From NCBI GenBank assembly GCA_026413225.1, contig JAPMTP010000044.1, forward strand, positions 186,001 through 250,000: 64,000 nucleotides of DNA, in the 5' to 3' direction. The notes beneath the pieces are model-generated. The model saw nothing but the letters and a program-made list of their open reading frames with translations. It made no database searches and was not told the origin of the DNA. Within the stretch, counting starts at the first letter, position 1; each line of letters starts with the position of its first letter. The DNA comes from Otis tarda (Eukaryota; Chordata; Aves; Otidiformes; Otididae). A program made the position numbers and the translations under genes. Below, one piece after another: positions 22,591 to 35,665 of the stretch.

Positions 22591-24185
22591 TGAAGAAGGT
22601 GATGCAATGTTGAAATCTCATACAGCGCTTATATCAATATCGCTTCATTCTCCACAAAGGATGCAGTGAAAAGTCATGGTATTTGGCAGCTGTGGCCAGC
22701 ACCACTGCTCGCTGGTCACTGCTACTCTGGGGACAAGGACATTTTTCTTTCTGTGTTGGTCAGACATATATTACCGGGGGGCTCTGGTCCAGGCACGCAG
22801 AAGGAGGCGCCGAATAGCAATTGGACTACACTTGAGTTGTCACTGCGGCTGTATGGGAGATGCCACTCCATGAAATAAACTTTTCGGGTCCAGGTAAACA
22901 CTCAGGGTGAAAATACCCACTGGAAACTCCCAGGACTGGGACCGTATCCGGTAGTGTGACAGGAAGGTCCCATGGGGAAATGCAATGCTGGGATGCTCCC
23001 TTGGGCATGGCTCTGCTACCCTCTAAAAAGAAAAAGGCTTCTAAAACCAGAATATTTTATATTGCCTTCAGGTGCTATAAAGTGATGTGCCAAGGTTGGC
23101 CGAGCTCTGCCGGTTTGCAGCAGCTCAGGAATTCTTCGTGGCATCTCCGCAGGAGGGCTGCGGACATGAGGTCATAGGGGAAAGGGAGCAGCAGCCAATG
23201 CAGCTTCGCTTGCACAGATCCACTGGAATTACGCAATTACTTTCTTCAAGCTAAAAGTATTTTGAGTGTTTAATTGCCAGTGCTACATAACAATCTGGAG
23301 TAATTATATAATTAGCAAGAAATTGCAGCTCCCATTAGGTACTTAGAACAAGTGAAATTTAGGTTTGATTTTTTAAAAAGGTGGGAAGTTGTGCACATGT
23401 GGGTTTTTGCATAATGATATGACCTTGAAGAAGTGAGGGAGGTGATTTTTTTCCTTTCCATAAATGAACATTTCAGTATTCATTTAGAAAACAGTTTGAG
23501 TAAGACTTGGTTGAGAAGATGGAGAAATCTAGTGAAACTGTTGTTTAAAAAGTCCATTGGGCTTGTTTCCTCACCAGAAAGCTTGCCAGGACAGGTAATA
23601 TTGGATTTCAATGTCACTTTGAATGGAAAAAAGAATTGGACCAGCTCCAGGGCCAAAGACTTGCTAGGGAGAAGATGGGAGAAGAAACCAGATCTGACAC
23701 TCAGATCATCATTCTTCCCCTCTAATGGGAGCTGCCCTCTGACACAACGGTGTTATCTGGTACTTTATAACCAAGACTGGAAAAAAGGGCTATCACATCT
23801 GTGCCATCTTGCTGATCCTGTTGTTCGAGTCATCAGCGTTGCATTCATTCAAGCCATTGGAGTCTTGCCATATCTGTCAGCCAAATTTCCTCCCCGAGTG
23901 AGCTCCCAACTCTCCCAACGATAAAACAATTTTATTGAAGAAACAATTGTGAGCCATTTGTACGTGCAGCCGGGGGGGGGGGGGGCGTGGGGAAATGCCA
24001 GTGCATTTTCCACCTAGATGTGTAAAATAAAGATCCTGCCTAACTAACCTCTTCTAACATCTTGAGCGGGGCCCAGGAGATATAATTGATTTGGATTTCT
24101 TAAAAGCCATTGCCAATTTCATCAGAAAGACGTCTTGTGCAGCTAAAACCCATCGGGAGCCGGGATGAAATAATGGAATGGTTAA
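22591..24185. other. Intergenic; G14 tract near 23971
   Basis: No gene was recognised. One 163-codon plus-strand frame (23433-23924) has no known motif. The run of about 14 G bases near 23971-23984 is unusual and could form a G-quadruplex, or be an assembly-sensitive site. Confidence 0.5.
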
Positions 24186-24190
24186 GTAAC

Positions 24191-24632
24191 TGTCCTGGTT
24201 TTGGCTAGGATAGAGTTAATATTTACCTGAGCTGGGTGGAGAACTGAAGCTGGTAGCCCCTATGGCTGAGATAGTTAACTAATTAGCTAACAGCTGGGGT
24301 TAATTTACCCAAATTAGCCAAAGGGCTATTCCATCCCATCTGACATCATGCTCAGTATATAAGTGAGGAGGGTGCTGAAGGGAGCCTCCCTGCTACTTGG
24401 AAGAGACTGGGTGTGAAGACCTGTTGTGAGCTATTGTACTGTATTTGTGTTCCATCACTGTTTTGTTTTCTTCTGTCATTACTGTTAAATTTACTTTTTG
24501 TTCAATCTCAACCCACGTGTTTGATTTTTTTTTTTTCTTCTGGTTTTCTTTTTGTTTGCCAAATCTCCTCCTATTCTTGGGAGTGAGAGAGAGACTGCGT
24601 AGTCTGGTCCCCGTCGGGGCTGAACTACGACA
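24191..24632 (+). mobile_element. ERVL-type solo LTR with 5-bp target duplication
   Basis: It starts TGTCCTGGTTTTGGCTAGGA and ends GGGGCTGAACTACGACA, 442 bases. GTAAC is present on both sides (24186-24190 and 24633-24637), the 5-base duplication expected for ERVL-class insertion. It includes a CAGTATATAAGTGAGGAGG TATA box near 24355. Intact ends and a perfect duplication point to solo LTR formation by recombination without later disturbance. Confidence 0.95.
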
Positions 24633-24637
24633 GTAAC

Positions 24638-25469
24638 TTATTACAGGCAGCAAGGAGAATTTGCAGCAGAAACTGGAGGCATGTCGTTCTGGTGCCAGGT
24701 CAGAGAAATCAGTTATAAAATTTATTTCATTTGGTGATGATGTGAAAAACAAAGGTGCCAGACAAAGGAAGATGGGGCAAATATAATATTCCTTTTGCGA
24801 CACCGAGCCTCTGAATGGGGAGAGAGCAGAAAAACAATGGGAGAAGTAAAAAAAAATGGCTTGAAGAGCTGCATGTGAAGACTGAGATTACACTGCAAAC
24901 TTTGGTACCATCATAACTCAACACACAAAAGTCCACGGATAAGAGTCACAAAAACAAATATGTACATCTGTCATGGAAAAGAAAAATAAAAAAGCAAACC
25001 AAAACCCAAGGAAACCTAGCAGACAATGAACTTGTGCTACACTTCATAATGCAGGACATACTGGCTTGTTCTGCCTCTGGTGGAATATGATTACACCTGG
25101 CATACGATGGGCAGAAAAACTGCTTGACCACCAGGCAACCACTAAATTAGATTTCAAGAGTCCAAGTACAACTTTCTCACAGTTGCAGCTTTGGAAAATA
25201 CAGCCAAAGCCCAGGATAAAATAAATGCGCAATAGCACTGGAAGACAGCTACTCTAATAACAGGCTGAGATGCTGACACGTGTCACGGCAACGTTAAGGC
25301 TCCATTTGCCTTTGTAAAATAAACAGTGTTGGGGTCTGTCCTCTGGCCCCAGCACAGCTGGTATAAGCACATCCATACTGCCAAACTCCCTTGTTCCCCT
25401 AAACAGGGTGACTGCACCCAGACAAACTATTAAGAAGAATCTCTGACCCATGCTGATCTGGGTTTGGGG
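24638..25469. other. Intergenic, no feature recognised
   Basis: Only short open frames with no homology signature on either strand. Confidence 0.5.
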
Positions 25470-25600
25470 ATTTTTTCATAGAATTGTCAAATCATAGAAT
25501 GGTTTGGGTTGGAAGGAACCTTTACAGGTCCCCTAGTCCAACCCTCCTGCAATGAGCAAGGACATCTCCAACCGGATCGGGTTGCTCAAAGCTCCTTAGC
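25470..25600 (-). mobile_element. CR1 3' tail fragment, antisense
   Basis: TCATAGAATGGTTTGGGTTG, then GGTCCCCTAGTCCAACCCTCC and ATCGGGTTGCTCAAAGC is the antisense of the CR1 3' UTR. Only about 130 bases remain. Confidence 0.88.
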
Positions 25601-28600
25601 TCAGTGCTACTTGTCCCAAGTCAAAACCACACCAGGCCCATGCTGCCGATGACCACCAGGCTTCAACAGCCATTAAATTCACTCTTGCTGACAGAGTGAG
25701 ATGAATGTTGGTCCCCAAGGATGTGATGTTTGGGTCTTACGTCAAGTTTGTAAATAAGTGCCGTAGGTAGAAGGCAATGGAGATGGAGGCCCTATACCCA
25801 CACGAGCCTATGGGCGATGGAAGAGCGGAGTCAAGCGGCACTGAACTCAAACGAGCTGCTTTGTGGAGAAACATGAGCATTAACATTCAGGTTGATCAGG
25901 TCTTTCCACTTGAAAATGCGACAGGGTTCATTTGACTGTTATGGAAAGCACTGAGAAAACCCTTGATATACGTTGAGAGGTTTTTACTATACATTTTAGT
26001 TATACATTAATGTTGGTGGGAATAACATGACATGCACTTCAGTAAACAGTCATTAAAGTCATTAAGAGGTGTGTACCTTCCTAGCTCCTTTTTTTTTCCT
26101 TTTTTTTTGCTATATTGATATTCAGGGGTGTGTCTGAAGTACAACCATAAATAGAGGCTGCAGTGACATGGAAAGTGTGTTGAAGAGATCTTTGAGTGAG
26201 AAGACAGAAAGAAATCCCAGCCGTAGGGGATGGTGCAGGAGATCAGGAATGGTACCTGCGAGATATAGATGGAAAAGTCAAAATCCACCTCTATGCTGGT
26301 AGATCTTACATTGGCAGAACATGGGCTGGCTCAGCACAGCAGGACAAGTGCCAGTCCCAAAAGGCACTTGAGATGTGTCCATCTGGTTTTGGAGATCCTG
26401 ATAATATGGACATGGCACAACTCTGCCCGTTGGCTCCCCGGTTTAGGTGCGAACTTATTGATAAAGGGGTAGCCAAAAAGCCAGAATGCAGTTCACCTCC
26501 GCCATGGAGCGGTCATACTACATTATCCAGGTTACCTCCTCCACCACTCTGCAGTCCACTGAGATTGCACCGTTGTGTGGGTCTGGGGTCTTCAGGGTTA
26601 TTTGGAAGGGGGAATAAGGCATTAGTACATGAAAGCCTGATTTCAAGGGAGGCTTCTAGCCACATTGACTGCATTGCATCTCTTTAGTAGAAGAGGTCTC
26701 ATGGTGGGTGGCTACACAGATTAGCCTAACAGTTAACAAGTCTCTAAGATGTGGCTGAGGAACTTGCACCTAGTATGGGGCAGGATGAGCCACCTCTGTG
26801 TGGTTTTGAGCAAGGCAGGCACACTGGAAAACATCTTTGTGCTTTCTGAATATGAGACAGCACTTCTGGATGCAACCACAACTTGGTGAGGCCAACAAAG
26901 AGCAGCAGCAGTGATTAAAACAAGAGTCCTCACCATTTTTCCATGGCTCTACCTCCAAAAATAACCCAGAGTGTACCATGACGGCTCGCCAGCTGCATTC
27001 ATGTTCAGCCAACTTGTAGATGCAGCTCCTTGAGCGGCGAAAGGTTGCGTGACATCTCATGCTCCTGGCCCAGAGCTGCCAAGAAGATTATGCTATAGGC
27101 GGCTTTAACAGGACCGATAAGCATCTCAGTGCAGCCGCGTACGATCACCCACACGTCAGCAGCAATGGGCTCGTGATCTGCAAGGCTTCACCAAAGTTGG
27201 TGACCCCACCAAGTCTTCCAGGGCCACTTGCCACCTCTCTCACTAAAACTCAATCTTGGGTAAAACAGGAAGAAGCCTCAATTGGAGTTGTTCGCTTATG
27301 GGCTATGCAGCAATGTTTAAATTAAATTTAAATGAGAGTCAGTAAAAACATGACTGTCCTTCAGTCTTCATCAAGCTCTCGTTATAGGTTACAGACCCTC
27401 CCTATCTAATAGTCTGCAAGGAAAATACAGCCACAGACGACAAACGCTTGGGGAAATCACCTTCTGAAATTCAACACAGCCATGGTCTGTGGAGGCTGAG
27501 AGCGGTCCTCAACCCAACCCAGCAGCTGGAGACCCATATGGTACAGAAACTCTTTTTTTTCTTGCCATAAGCAGGTCTAGGATAGAGCATATGACTGTCA
27601 TGTCCTCTGGGGCAGGGAGAAATCCCCTGCTCCGAATGTTGGATAGGTTCAGGACATCCAGAGATGGGAGTCAGCAGATCAGGAGCTTCCAAGAGCTGGT
27701 GCTCTCCTCTTGGGATCGTTTCCTGTTCCCTTCCCTCCAACTGACATTTTTTCTATGTAGCTTTAGGAAGGATATCAATGTTCACCTATACAGCTCTTTC
27801 CTTCAGGAGGCCCTCTAATCCCCAAAAGCAATGGAGCAGCTGAAGCTTTGAGGAGCAGCAGATCCAGAACCTATCTCCGCAGAACACCACGTGTCGGCAT
27901 GACTCCCCACCTCATCTTCACCTCCCACAGCTCATCAGCGTTACGTATTTACCTGAGGTTTGCGTACCTGATCTTGTTACTCCTGCCTGGGTTCAAGAGG
28001 GAGGAATGGGCTGGCAGAAAACCGTTTGAATAAGTGACTTCGCACGAGGCGTTACAAATGCTTAGGAGGAAGATGAGATTTTGTGACTGTTACCAAAGGG
28101 TAGTTTCTGCTTCTCGCAGTGACACTCGGCTCCTGCTCAGAAGCAGATCGAAGCTCACGTATTATATCAATGGGTGCAGACAGTGAGCTGTCTGGGCAGA
28201 CACCCTTTATTATTTGTCTGCGCAGCAGTGAGCAAAATGAAGCTTAACTTTCTACTGGCGACGTTTGTATTCTTCATTGTTCAGTTAATAATTCTACACA
28301 CATTTCTAGTTATTTGTCACCGTTTTATAGCACAGTTAAGGGCTGTGTTGTTTTGGGTTTTTTGTTTGTTTGTTTTGCACAGGATGCTTTTTTATTTCTA
28401 AGCTGGAACCACAGACAGCTATACAAGCTGCTAACAGTTTGGAAGCTACAACTATTTCCTCTGTTTCTTAATATTGTAACAGGGAGGAATTACAATTACA
28501 CCTGACTATCCTCGGCATAATCTTCAGAAATAATCTGGGAGATACCTTTCCAATATCTTTTGGAAACAAACCATAAAACATGTCATAACAGTGATGAGAT

Positions 28601-29143
28601 GAATGCTTAAAAGTAGGTGCTTAGGGTGCCGAGATAAAAGGAAGAGTAATGGCTACTAACAGTCAGAAATGGCTATGTACACAGATGACTGGTGTTTCCT
28701 CCCTTCATCTGAATCTGGTTTGTATGAATATTACTTTAATTAGCAGTTCCCTCTGTACAGTATAGATGCTATATCCCTGCTGGCTAGAGCAGGGATATAC
28801 TACAACTGTCCCTCCCTCCTACGTGATTTGGGCCTCATTACCAGCACTCACAGCCTGAACCAGCCACATCAGCGGATGGCTCATCTTCATGTCTCATTCC
28901 TGTTTAGTTTTTCTTCTAATGTCACAAAAAGAAAGAAGTGGGAAGTATGATGATTTCACTTTTTGTAACGCGGAAGCAAGACCAGCAAAAACTACCTCGA
29001 GGCTGGCAATCAATTTCTCTTAGAGCAGGGTATGCAAGGCAATTACGCTGTCTTTCAGCCATGGCACACTTAGCTCTTCTGAATTTCTGCAAGTGGATAC
29101 ACCTGCAGAGAGCCTCAGCTAATTAGGGCAGGAGCTGTAAGAG
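25601..29143. other. Intergenic, no gene recognised
   Basis: Three and a half kilobases of unique-looking sequence. The 163-codon plus frame at 26196-26687 and the 109-codon frame at 27489-27818 show no motif, splice context or repeat origin that I can name. Confidence 0.45.
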
Positions 29144-29147
29144 ACTG

Positions 29148-29889
29148 TGTCGAATGTTTGTCTCAACATTGTCAAAACATCAAACCACCATGTGGACAAT
29201 GGAACATCAGTCAAACCACCGGACTAGAGTCCTCCTGTTTTCCTGCAAGCTGATTCCCTTATCCTGCAAGCCAATTCCTGTTTTCCTGCAAGCCAGTCAA
29301 GCCACAGGACTAGAGGCTTCCTGTTTGCTTCCTGTTTTCCTGCGAACCTGAATGCAGAGCTGAGACTGAGAAATTTAGCCTTATCCACACATATGTGCCC
29401 AGGCCCGGGCCAGAAAAACGGAGGGGCCCAGAGACAGCATTGGGCACGTGCCTCACCGCCAGGTGAGGGGTGTGGCCAAGCAAACCCGCTCTTGGAATAT
29501 GTGATGTGATTCTTAGAAGGACAACGAATATGCAATGAGACGAACAATACAAGGACAGAAACGACCAACATCGGACAGAATGTTCCCGCACCAAGTCAAC
29601 TGGACTGTCGGGACGCCGCAGCTCCATGGTGGTAGCTATTGCAACTGAAACTCTTTTCCCCTCTTTCCTTTCTTTCTCTCTTTCTCTTGCATTTGCGAAC
29701 CTGTTGTCAGGTAAATAAAGTTACCTGGTGCTTGACTCCGTTTTGAGTCTTAATTCTGTTCCTGAGAATACAAACAAAACCACGCTCCGGTGTTTGAGAG
29801 GTTGGTCCAGCCGCCCCTAGCCTCCCAGACTCGTCTGAGGTTGGCTAGAACACAAGGGGGCCTTCCTCTTACCCGAAATCAGAGTGTGA
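29148..29889 (+). mobile_element. Probable solo LTR of an unclassified ERV
   Basis: It begins TGTCGAATGTTTGTCTCAAC and ends CAGAGTGTGACA. The first third carries three or four copies of CCTGTTTTCCTGCAAGCC with GGACTAGAG, like a U3 enhancer repeat. A pyrimidine tract (29651-29690) precedes GTAAATAAAGTTACC, a polyadenylation signal near 29712, then a GC-rich U5-like end. No exact target duplication is seen, so the ends are uncertain by a few bases. Confidence 0.55.
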
Positions 29890-31524
29890 CAGGAGCACTG
29901 CCAGGTTAGAGCACTGTACAGCTTCCAGAACTGAGCTCGTGAGGCTGCAGAGCTCTGCCGTGCTCTGTGGGCAGCAACCCTTCATGGAGCTGCCGCTCCA
30001 CGTCAGCTGCCAGTATTTCTGCAATCACTGCGAGATGCCACAGCTCCTCTCCACTCTAGTCTGAATTCAGTTTTCCGGAATTACACACAGTATTTCAGAT
30101 AAGAACTGAACAAATGCTTTGAACATATGCTGTAAAGCACATCCATACCACTTTTATTTTGCTTTCCATGGGAATTGAAATATATAAAGATGTTTCGTAC
30201 TTTTACATGCATATTATTTTGTCTGCTTCATTACTCACAATTAAATATTAGACTGGGAGGAAATTGGCTACCTTTGCACTGCTTAACTGTTGCATAAGTA
30301 CCTGTGCATGCAATAACAACGAAGGATCAAAGGAAAAAAGTTTTGTTTTGATTCAGGATCCCAGTGGAATATGGAAAATAGTGCTTTCATTACAGCTGCT
30401 TAATCCTCGTGCTTCTTCCTAAAACTTTTTGCAGCTTCATTCCTATCTGGCTTCCTGCCACTTATAACTGTCTTGTATTTCTGCTGGCATGTTTGTAAAT
30501 ATAAAGAATACACATGTGGCAAACCTAAGTTCAATTTGGTGAATCCCCAGTAAACACTTTGTCTCAGATTTCTGACTGAAGAAATGAACAAAAATTTCTT
30601 AAAACAATTCTGTCTTCCTCCTGCTGGAGCATTTGTACAGTGACTAAATATATTTCCCTCTGTGTTTTGATTCCCAGAACAAGACTGACAACCTTATACA
30701 ATATGCGTATGTAAAAGCACCTTCTTTTACTACTCTGGAAAGCAAGATCAGTGATCCTTATACTGGTTACTTTTAACTATTCTAAATTAATAGTTATGTA
30801 CATTGTGCATATTTAATATCTCTAAAGAATCTGCCTTATATTTACAGTTATCATATTGTAAAATTACATCTGACTGTTTTGCCTTTCAAAAGAAAGGATA
30901 AAGCATTTGGGAGCAGGAGGCCTTTTCCAGTAAAGTAAGCAATCTTTGTGCTCATGTTCCAAGCGCTCAGTTTCACTGGAGCAGTCAAATTGTGTTACAT
31001 ACTTTTATTTCCCTTCAAACATACGGATATATTTGTTTGCCAAAAAATCACCCAGAACTACTGGTTGTAGAGCTGTGTATATACATTGAACTCTCTATAC
31101 ACACACACCAAGTGCGAAGCTAACACCACGACGACGAACAGCCGTACCATGTGCAAGAAGTAAGATGCCACGTGACCTGTGAACGATGGATGTTGTCCTA
31201 AGCTCCTGTGGAGTATGACCACAACACATCTAAAACACATTGCTGTTCTCATGGAAGCCCAGCAAATCTCTGTGTTCTTTATACACAAGAAAAATTATTT
31301 TCACTGATGAGATTTATAGCATTAGAAGCTTCAAATAATTATCTGAAGACCTCAACACTTGTTACTTGTTGAAAGAATGACAGTGTTGGTTATCACACAG
31401 TATTTTCTGATGCAAGGTAAACGTGGAAGCCTTTTGGAAAGGATAGCAAAATCCAGAAGTGGAAGTTTCAGAGTTCAGGAGAAGTACAAGTAACATATTA
31501 ATACAAGTATTATGTTTGCCCCAC
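29890..31524. other. Intergenic, AT-rich, no feature recognised
   Basis: No exon or repeat recognised. The composition is that of the surrounding intergenic DNA. Confidence 0.5.
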
Positions 31525-32165
31525 CTGAAACATTCACTGTGGAGACCGAGCATGGCCCGGAGTGCCTTCTCGATTACAAGGCGGACCATGTAGTTTAGGC
31601 CACCTAACGATACTCCTCCCTAATGATACACAAATTTGGCAACATAGGAGAAACCATAGCAGAGCTAGACGAAGCACACACGTCTTTGACGCACAATGCG
31701 ACTCTAACGCAGAATTCTGGTCCCCGGGAGAAATCATAGCCACCAGTTTCCTGGCTCCAGGAGTAGGTGTGGCAAGTGCACTAACCAATCTGCGGAAACT
31801 GGGATGTTGGTTAGCCAAACAGAGCAATTTAACCTCAATAGCGCTAGATGGCTTGCTTAGCGATGTGGATAGTATAAGACATGCTACAATGCAAAATCGG
31901 GCTGCTATAGATTTCTTATTGTTAGCACGTGGTCATGGATGTGAGGATTTGGATGGGATGTGCTGCATGAATTTGTCAGACCATTCTGAATCAATTCGTA
32001 AAGCCATCCAAACCATGAAGGATCAAGTACAGAAATTGCAGGTTAGTGATGGCTTTAGGTGGTTGAATAAAATACTCACTGGATGGGGTATTACCGGATG
32101 GTTACAATCATTAGTACTGGAAGGAGGAAGAATTCTTTTAATCATCCTAGTGGGTCTCATATAGC
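31525..32165 (+). pseudogene. Endogenous retrovirus Env transmembrane-subunit remnant (200-codon open frame)
   Basis: The frame 31562-32164 is open for 200 codons. In order it has LLPNDTQIWQ, the ASALTNLRKLGCWLAKQ coiled-coil region, the immunosuppressive-type segment LQNRAAIDFL with M replacing L at its start, a CX6CC motif (31940-31966), a second helix and a short hydrophobic end. This is the TM half of an alpharetrovirus-like Env. The surface subunit and the gag-pol genes are absent, and the hydrophobic anchor is cut short by a stop. The basic cleavage region before the TM half is broken up. A polypurine tract and 3' LTR follow directly, so the piece is a 5'-deleted provirus. Confidence 0.85.
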
Positions 32166-32245
32166 TGCGCAATATCATGTGTAAAGAAGAATTTAGAGCG
32201 GGCGGTGGCCAAGGCCTGGGTTGTGCAAAAAGAAAAAGGGGGAAT

Positions 32246-32664
32246 TGTAGAGAATATTCTTATTGAACAAGGGCATGCAGTGCTGCCTAAGGCCTGCATG
32301 CACAACCCAGCCTTTAGCTATACTACTTTAGAGGAATAGGGTCATTACAAGCGCAAAGAAGTAAAAAACAACTCCATATAAGGTATAACTGATACAAAGA
32401 ATGAGGAAGCAGGATGTGCTAACAGGATGCTGATAACCGCAAGTAGGGGAGGAGAATAAAACGTAGATGCTCGTGCATATTTGCATATAGCCAATCAAAG
32501 ATACAATAGTGGCGCGTGCTTTCAACTCTGCATCCAATGGTAAAAGAGCTGCCCCCGCGTGCAACCCTAAGAACCCTATGAGAATGTAACTCAAACCCTC
32601 AATAAACGAAGATCATGCATACCTCTATGAGGACTCCGTGATTATTCCGATCAAGTTCTCCACA
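32246..32664 (+). mobile_element. 3' LTR of the ERV remnant at 31.5 kb
   Basis: A polypurine tract (AAAGAAAAAGGGGGAA) lies immediately before TGTAGAGAATATTC. The LTR ends GTTCTCCACA, about 419 bases. An AATAAACGAAG polyadenylation signal is near 32602 and a GAATAAAACG TATA-like element near 32455. The gammaretroviral-style TG...CA ends are kept. Confidence 0.82.
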
Positions 32665-35600
32665 AGACCACTGATTTTAGCATTGACATTTAGATTTAGA
32701 AAACAAATTCTGAGTACCTGGGTTTGAAATTACGGCAGAACTGGTTTTTTTTTCAGTCTGGTGGACTCCACCTCTGTGAGACACCAGTTTTCACTCCTCT
32801 TTCTGGGCTCTCTACTTCATAAAAGCCTCTATTTTTGCTTGTGTTCACTTTTTTCCCTTTAGTTTTCTCCTATTCCTGACTCATTATTCAGTTGATCATT
32901 CTCGTTTTTCTCCTCTTTCGTCTCTTTAGTTTCTAAGCCACTTATTATTCAGTTCCTTATTTCAAAGCATTTTACAATCTATGCCAGTCTGCTCACATTT
33001 TCTCAGTGTTGAGCAATCATATCAGGAAATCTTTTCTCCCCATAGCTTAAATTTATCAAAATACCTGCTTAGTTTTCAAGCTCTTGGCCTAGCAGTTTTT
33101 CCAGTTTATATTCCAGCAATGAACAGAAAATTTTTGATTTCTTATCTGGAGTGTGACTTGTGACACTGTTTATATAGCAGAAGAGCTGATATGTTGAAGC
33201 CAAAACTTCTGGCCCCTGTTTATAAGAGCATTGCCTGTCATTCAAGGCATTATAATGGTTGTATAGTTCTAAATTGTAATAGATTTTTCTCTCATCCCCT
33301 CCTGTTGTCTGAGGATGGAATTGGGATGGGACTCTGGTTAGGACAAGGCAAGAGAGGCTGATTTCTGTTAACTCATCACCTGATGTAATTACTTCCTAAA
33401 CTGAGGCATCCTTTTCAGAGGACAGCCCAAAATACGTATTAGGGGCGATGTATCCAGTCCAAAAGAATACCTGCATAACACTGGCTGGCTGGACCGTGAG
33501 GAAAAACATGCCCTGAGCTTCCCAGATTAACTTCCACTGCTTATGTTACCTGGCAAACTCATCCCTTCAGCAGAGTGACAGGCCAGGCACTCCCGTGCAC
33601 TGCCGTACAGAACAGGAGATGTCAGTGCAATCAGAGACAATAAGTGACACGATGCGTTATGAAGACGCACAGTAAAGCCCCCTCCACTTGTATCTATTAC
33701 TCAGGGTTCTCCTTTGTATTTATTGGGTGACCACGGGGGCAAAGTAACACGCATGGATATTACGGGTACATTGGGCTACGCGATACAGTTGAGCACTGTG
33801 CAAAGGAACTAAGCTAGTTTTATGGTAAGTAGGGCTGCTTAAAAAATGATGCAGTTCCACTCTTCTGGAATATTTGTCAATATTCCTTACTGGATAGGTA
33901 AGACCTCCTGATGTCTGTATCATGACTTCTGACCTAGTTCAGGACAGATCTCTCTGCTCCCACAGTGTTAATGTCATGTAGCGTAGACAGACCCTCAAGT
34001 CTCTCTGAGGCTGGAAGAGCCAGTCTATGGAATAACATTCAGCAGTAACCCATTTGATATGGGTAATGCATCCAAGATTGAATTATTCCGCATCGATGTA
34101 AAGCTTTGAGGTCTTAAATAAGTCTTCCCATATGTCTGTGTCCTGTCTGAGCCTAGGGACCCCCAGAAGAGACATTCAAAGTAAAGCGTATAATTTTATA
34201 AGCATACTGATTCAAGCTGTCATTTTATAAGCTATATAGCTTTCTATCTTTTAGAGAAAAGAGAGAAGTAATTTTCTGTGTGTATATACAGCATTCTTCT
34301 TTAAACAAGAATAAAATGGTCTGATACGTTGTGTGTCAGAAACCAGCCAACTAAAGACATGGCAGTTAGGATTATTCAGTGTGAAGAATGCATGTTACAT
34401 CATATGCTTCTCTACCTGACATTCTTCAAAAGGATGATTTACACAGGTGGTCTCAGCTGAAATACTTGGGTATCTGACGAAGGCGATATACTCAGACATT
34501 CTGGAAGCATATAGCCATTCTTTCCAGGATATTATTAGCTTTGCAGCACTTTCTGTAGTAGCAGCCTGCTGCTTCACAACCAGCTTTTCAAAGCTCTTCC
34601 AAATTCTTTCTGGCATATCTTTGGACCTCCCTCCAGAAACAGTTCATTTTCTTTGGAGTTAAGGGACATCAAAAGATTAGATTTTTTTTTAAGAGCTAGC
34701 TTTATTCATCTTAGTGAAAAAGCAGAATTATCAAGCCACATCTGACCATCTCAGCCTTCTGAAAACTCTTTTTGAAAGTGTTGTTAAAGACTAGACTAGC
34801 CTGCTCATGACCCTGTTCTATATTTAGCTCTAAACGTGTTTTGAAGACACACAGAAATTTGGAATTAGGATAAGAAGTCCCCAAATCAGAGAGATCAGAC
34901 TGAGAGGAACTTCATTGTAGGATAACTACCAGCCTGACATTGTGTGCTTTTAATTAAGTCAGGAAAAAATACATTCATTTTAGCTGAACTAGTAATTTAA
35001 GTCCAACCAAATTTCTAACAGATTAACTGTGCTACACAGCTTATGTAGTAACATCATAACTTCTTTATGACAGGTTTCTATACCACAGGATGAAAAGTTC
35101 CCAAGCACAGAACTGAATACTACGTAAATCCGTGGCTGGATGTAAAGTGTTTTAGGACAGGTTGCAGCAGTGCAGACCAGTAGGCTGAACACAGGTATGG
35201 GATCTGAGAGAGCTGGGTTCTTGCTTTGCTGTTTATCTGCTTTGGAATAATGTTTCATGTGGAATGCTTACCGTATTTTTTATTTAAACTACAAGACCCT
35301 AAGAGGGGGAAATGGTGATCACTACTGTTAATGTCTGCAGTCCAGTTCAAAGTGGAGAAATCCAGGTTAATCTGGGTTCCAGAAGGCATGCAGCTTTGTA
35401 AGCACAGCGTTCCCCAGGCTGTGATCTCAACAGCATCATGGCTATAAAACTCAAATACCTGAGCAAGCCTGTAGTAAAAATACTTCTCAAGTATCTCCAC
35501 ATAGCACTGCATCGCCTCATGGAAACATGCGCATTATGTGCCCAGATTTGCCTAAGACGGTAGCTTCTGAGCTTAGTCTGAGCCTTCAGATTCCTGTTGC

Positions 35601-35665
35601 ATAAATAATAGTTCTCTATTTCTTAAAGCTGCCATGCAAATCTTTGTTCTCATGTATCCATGCTG
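32665..35665. other. Intergenic, AT-rich, no gene recognised
   Basis: Three kilobases without a recognisable exon, repeat or RNA gene. All open frames are below 95 codons. Confidence 0.5.

Noticed and set aside
23971..23984. G14 tract as a telomeric or regulatory element
   Set aside because: A single homopolymer with no TTAGGG units nearby; only noted as a possible G-quadruplex or sequencing-sensitive site.
26196..26687. 163-codon frame in intergenic DNA
   Set aside because: No recognisable domain; codon usage and composition do not stand out from the flanks.
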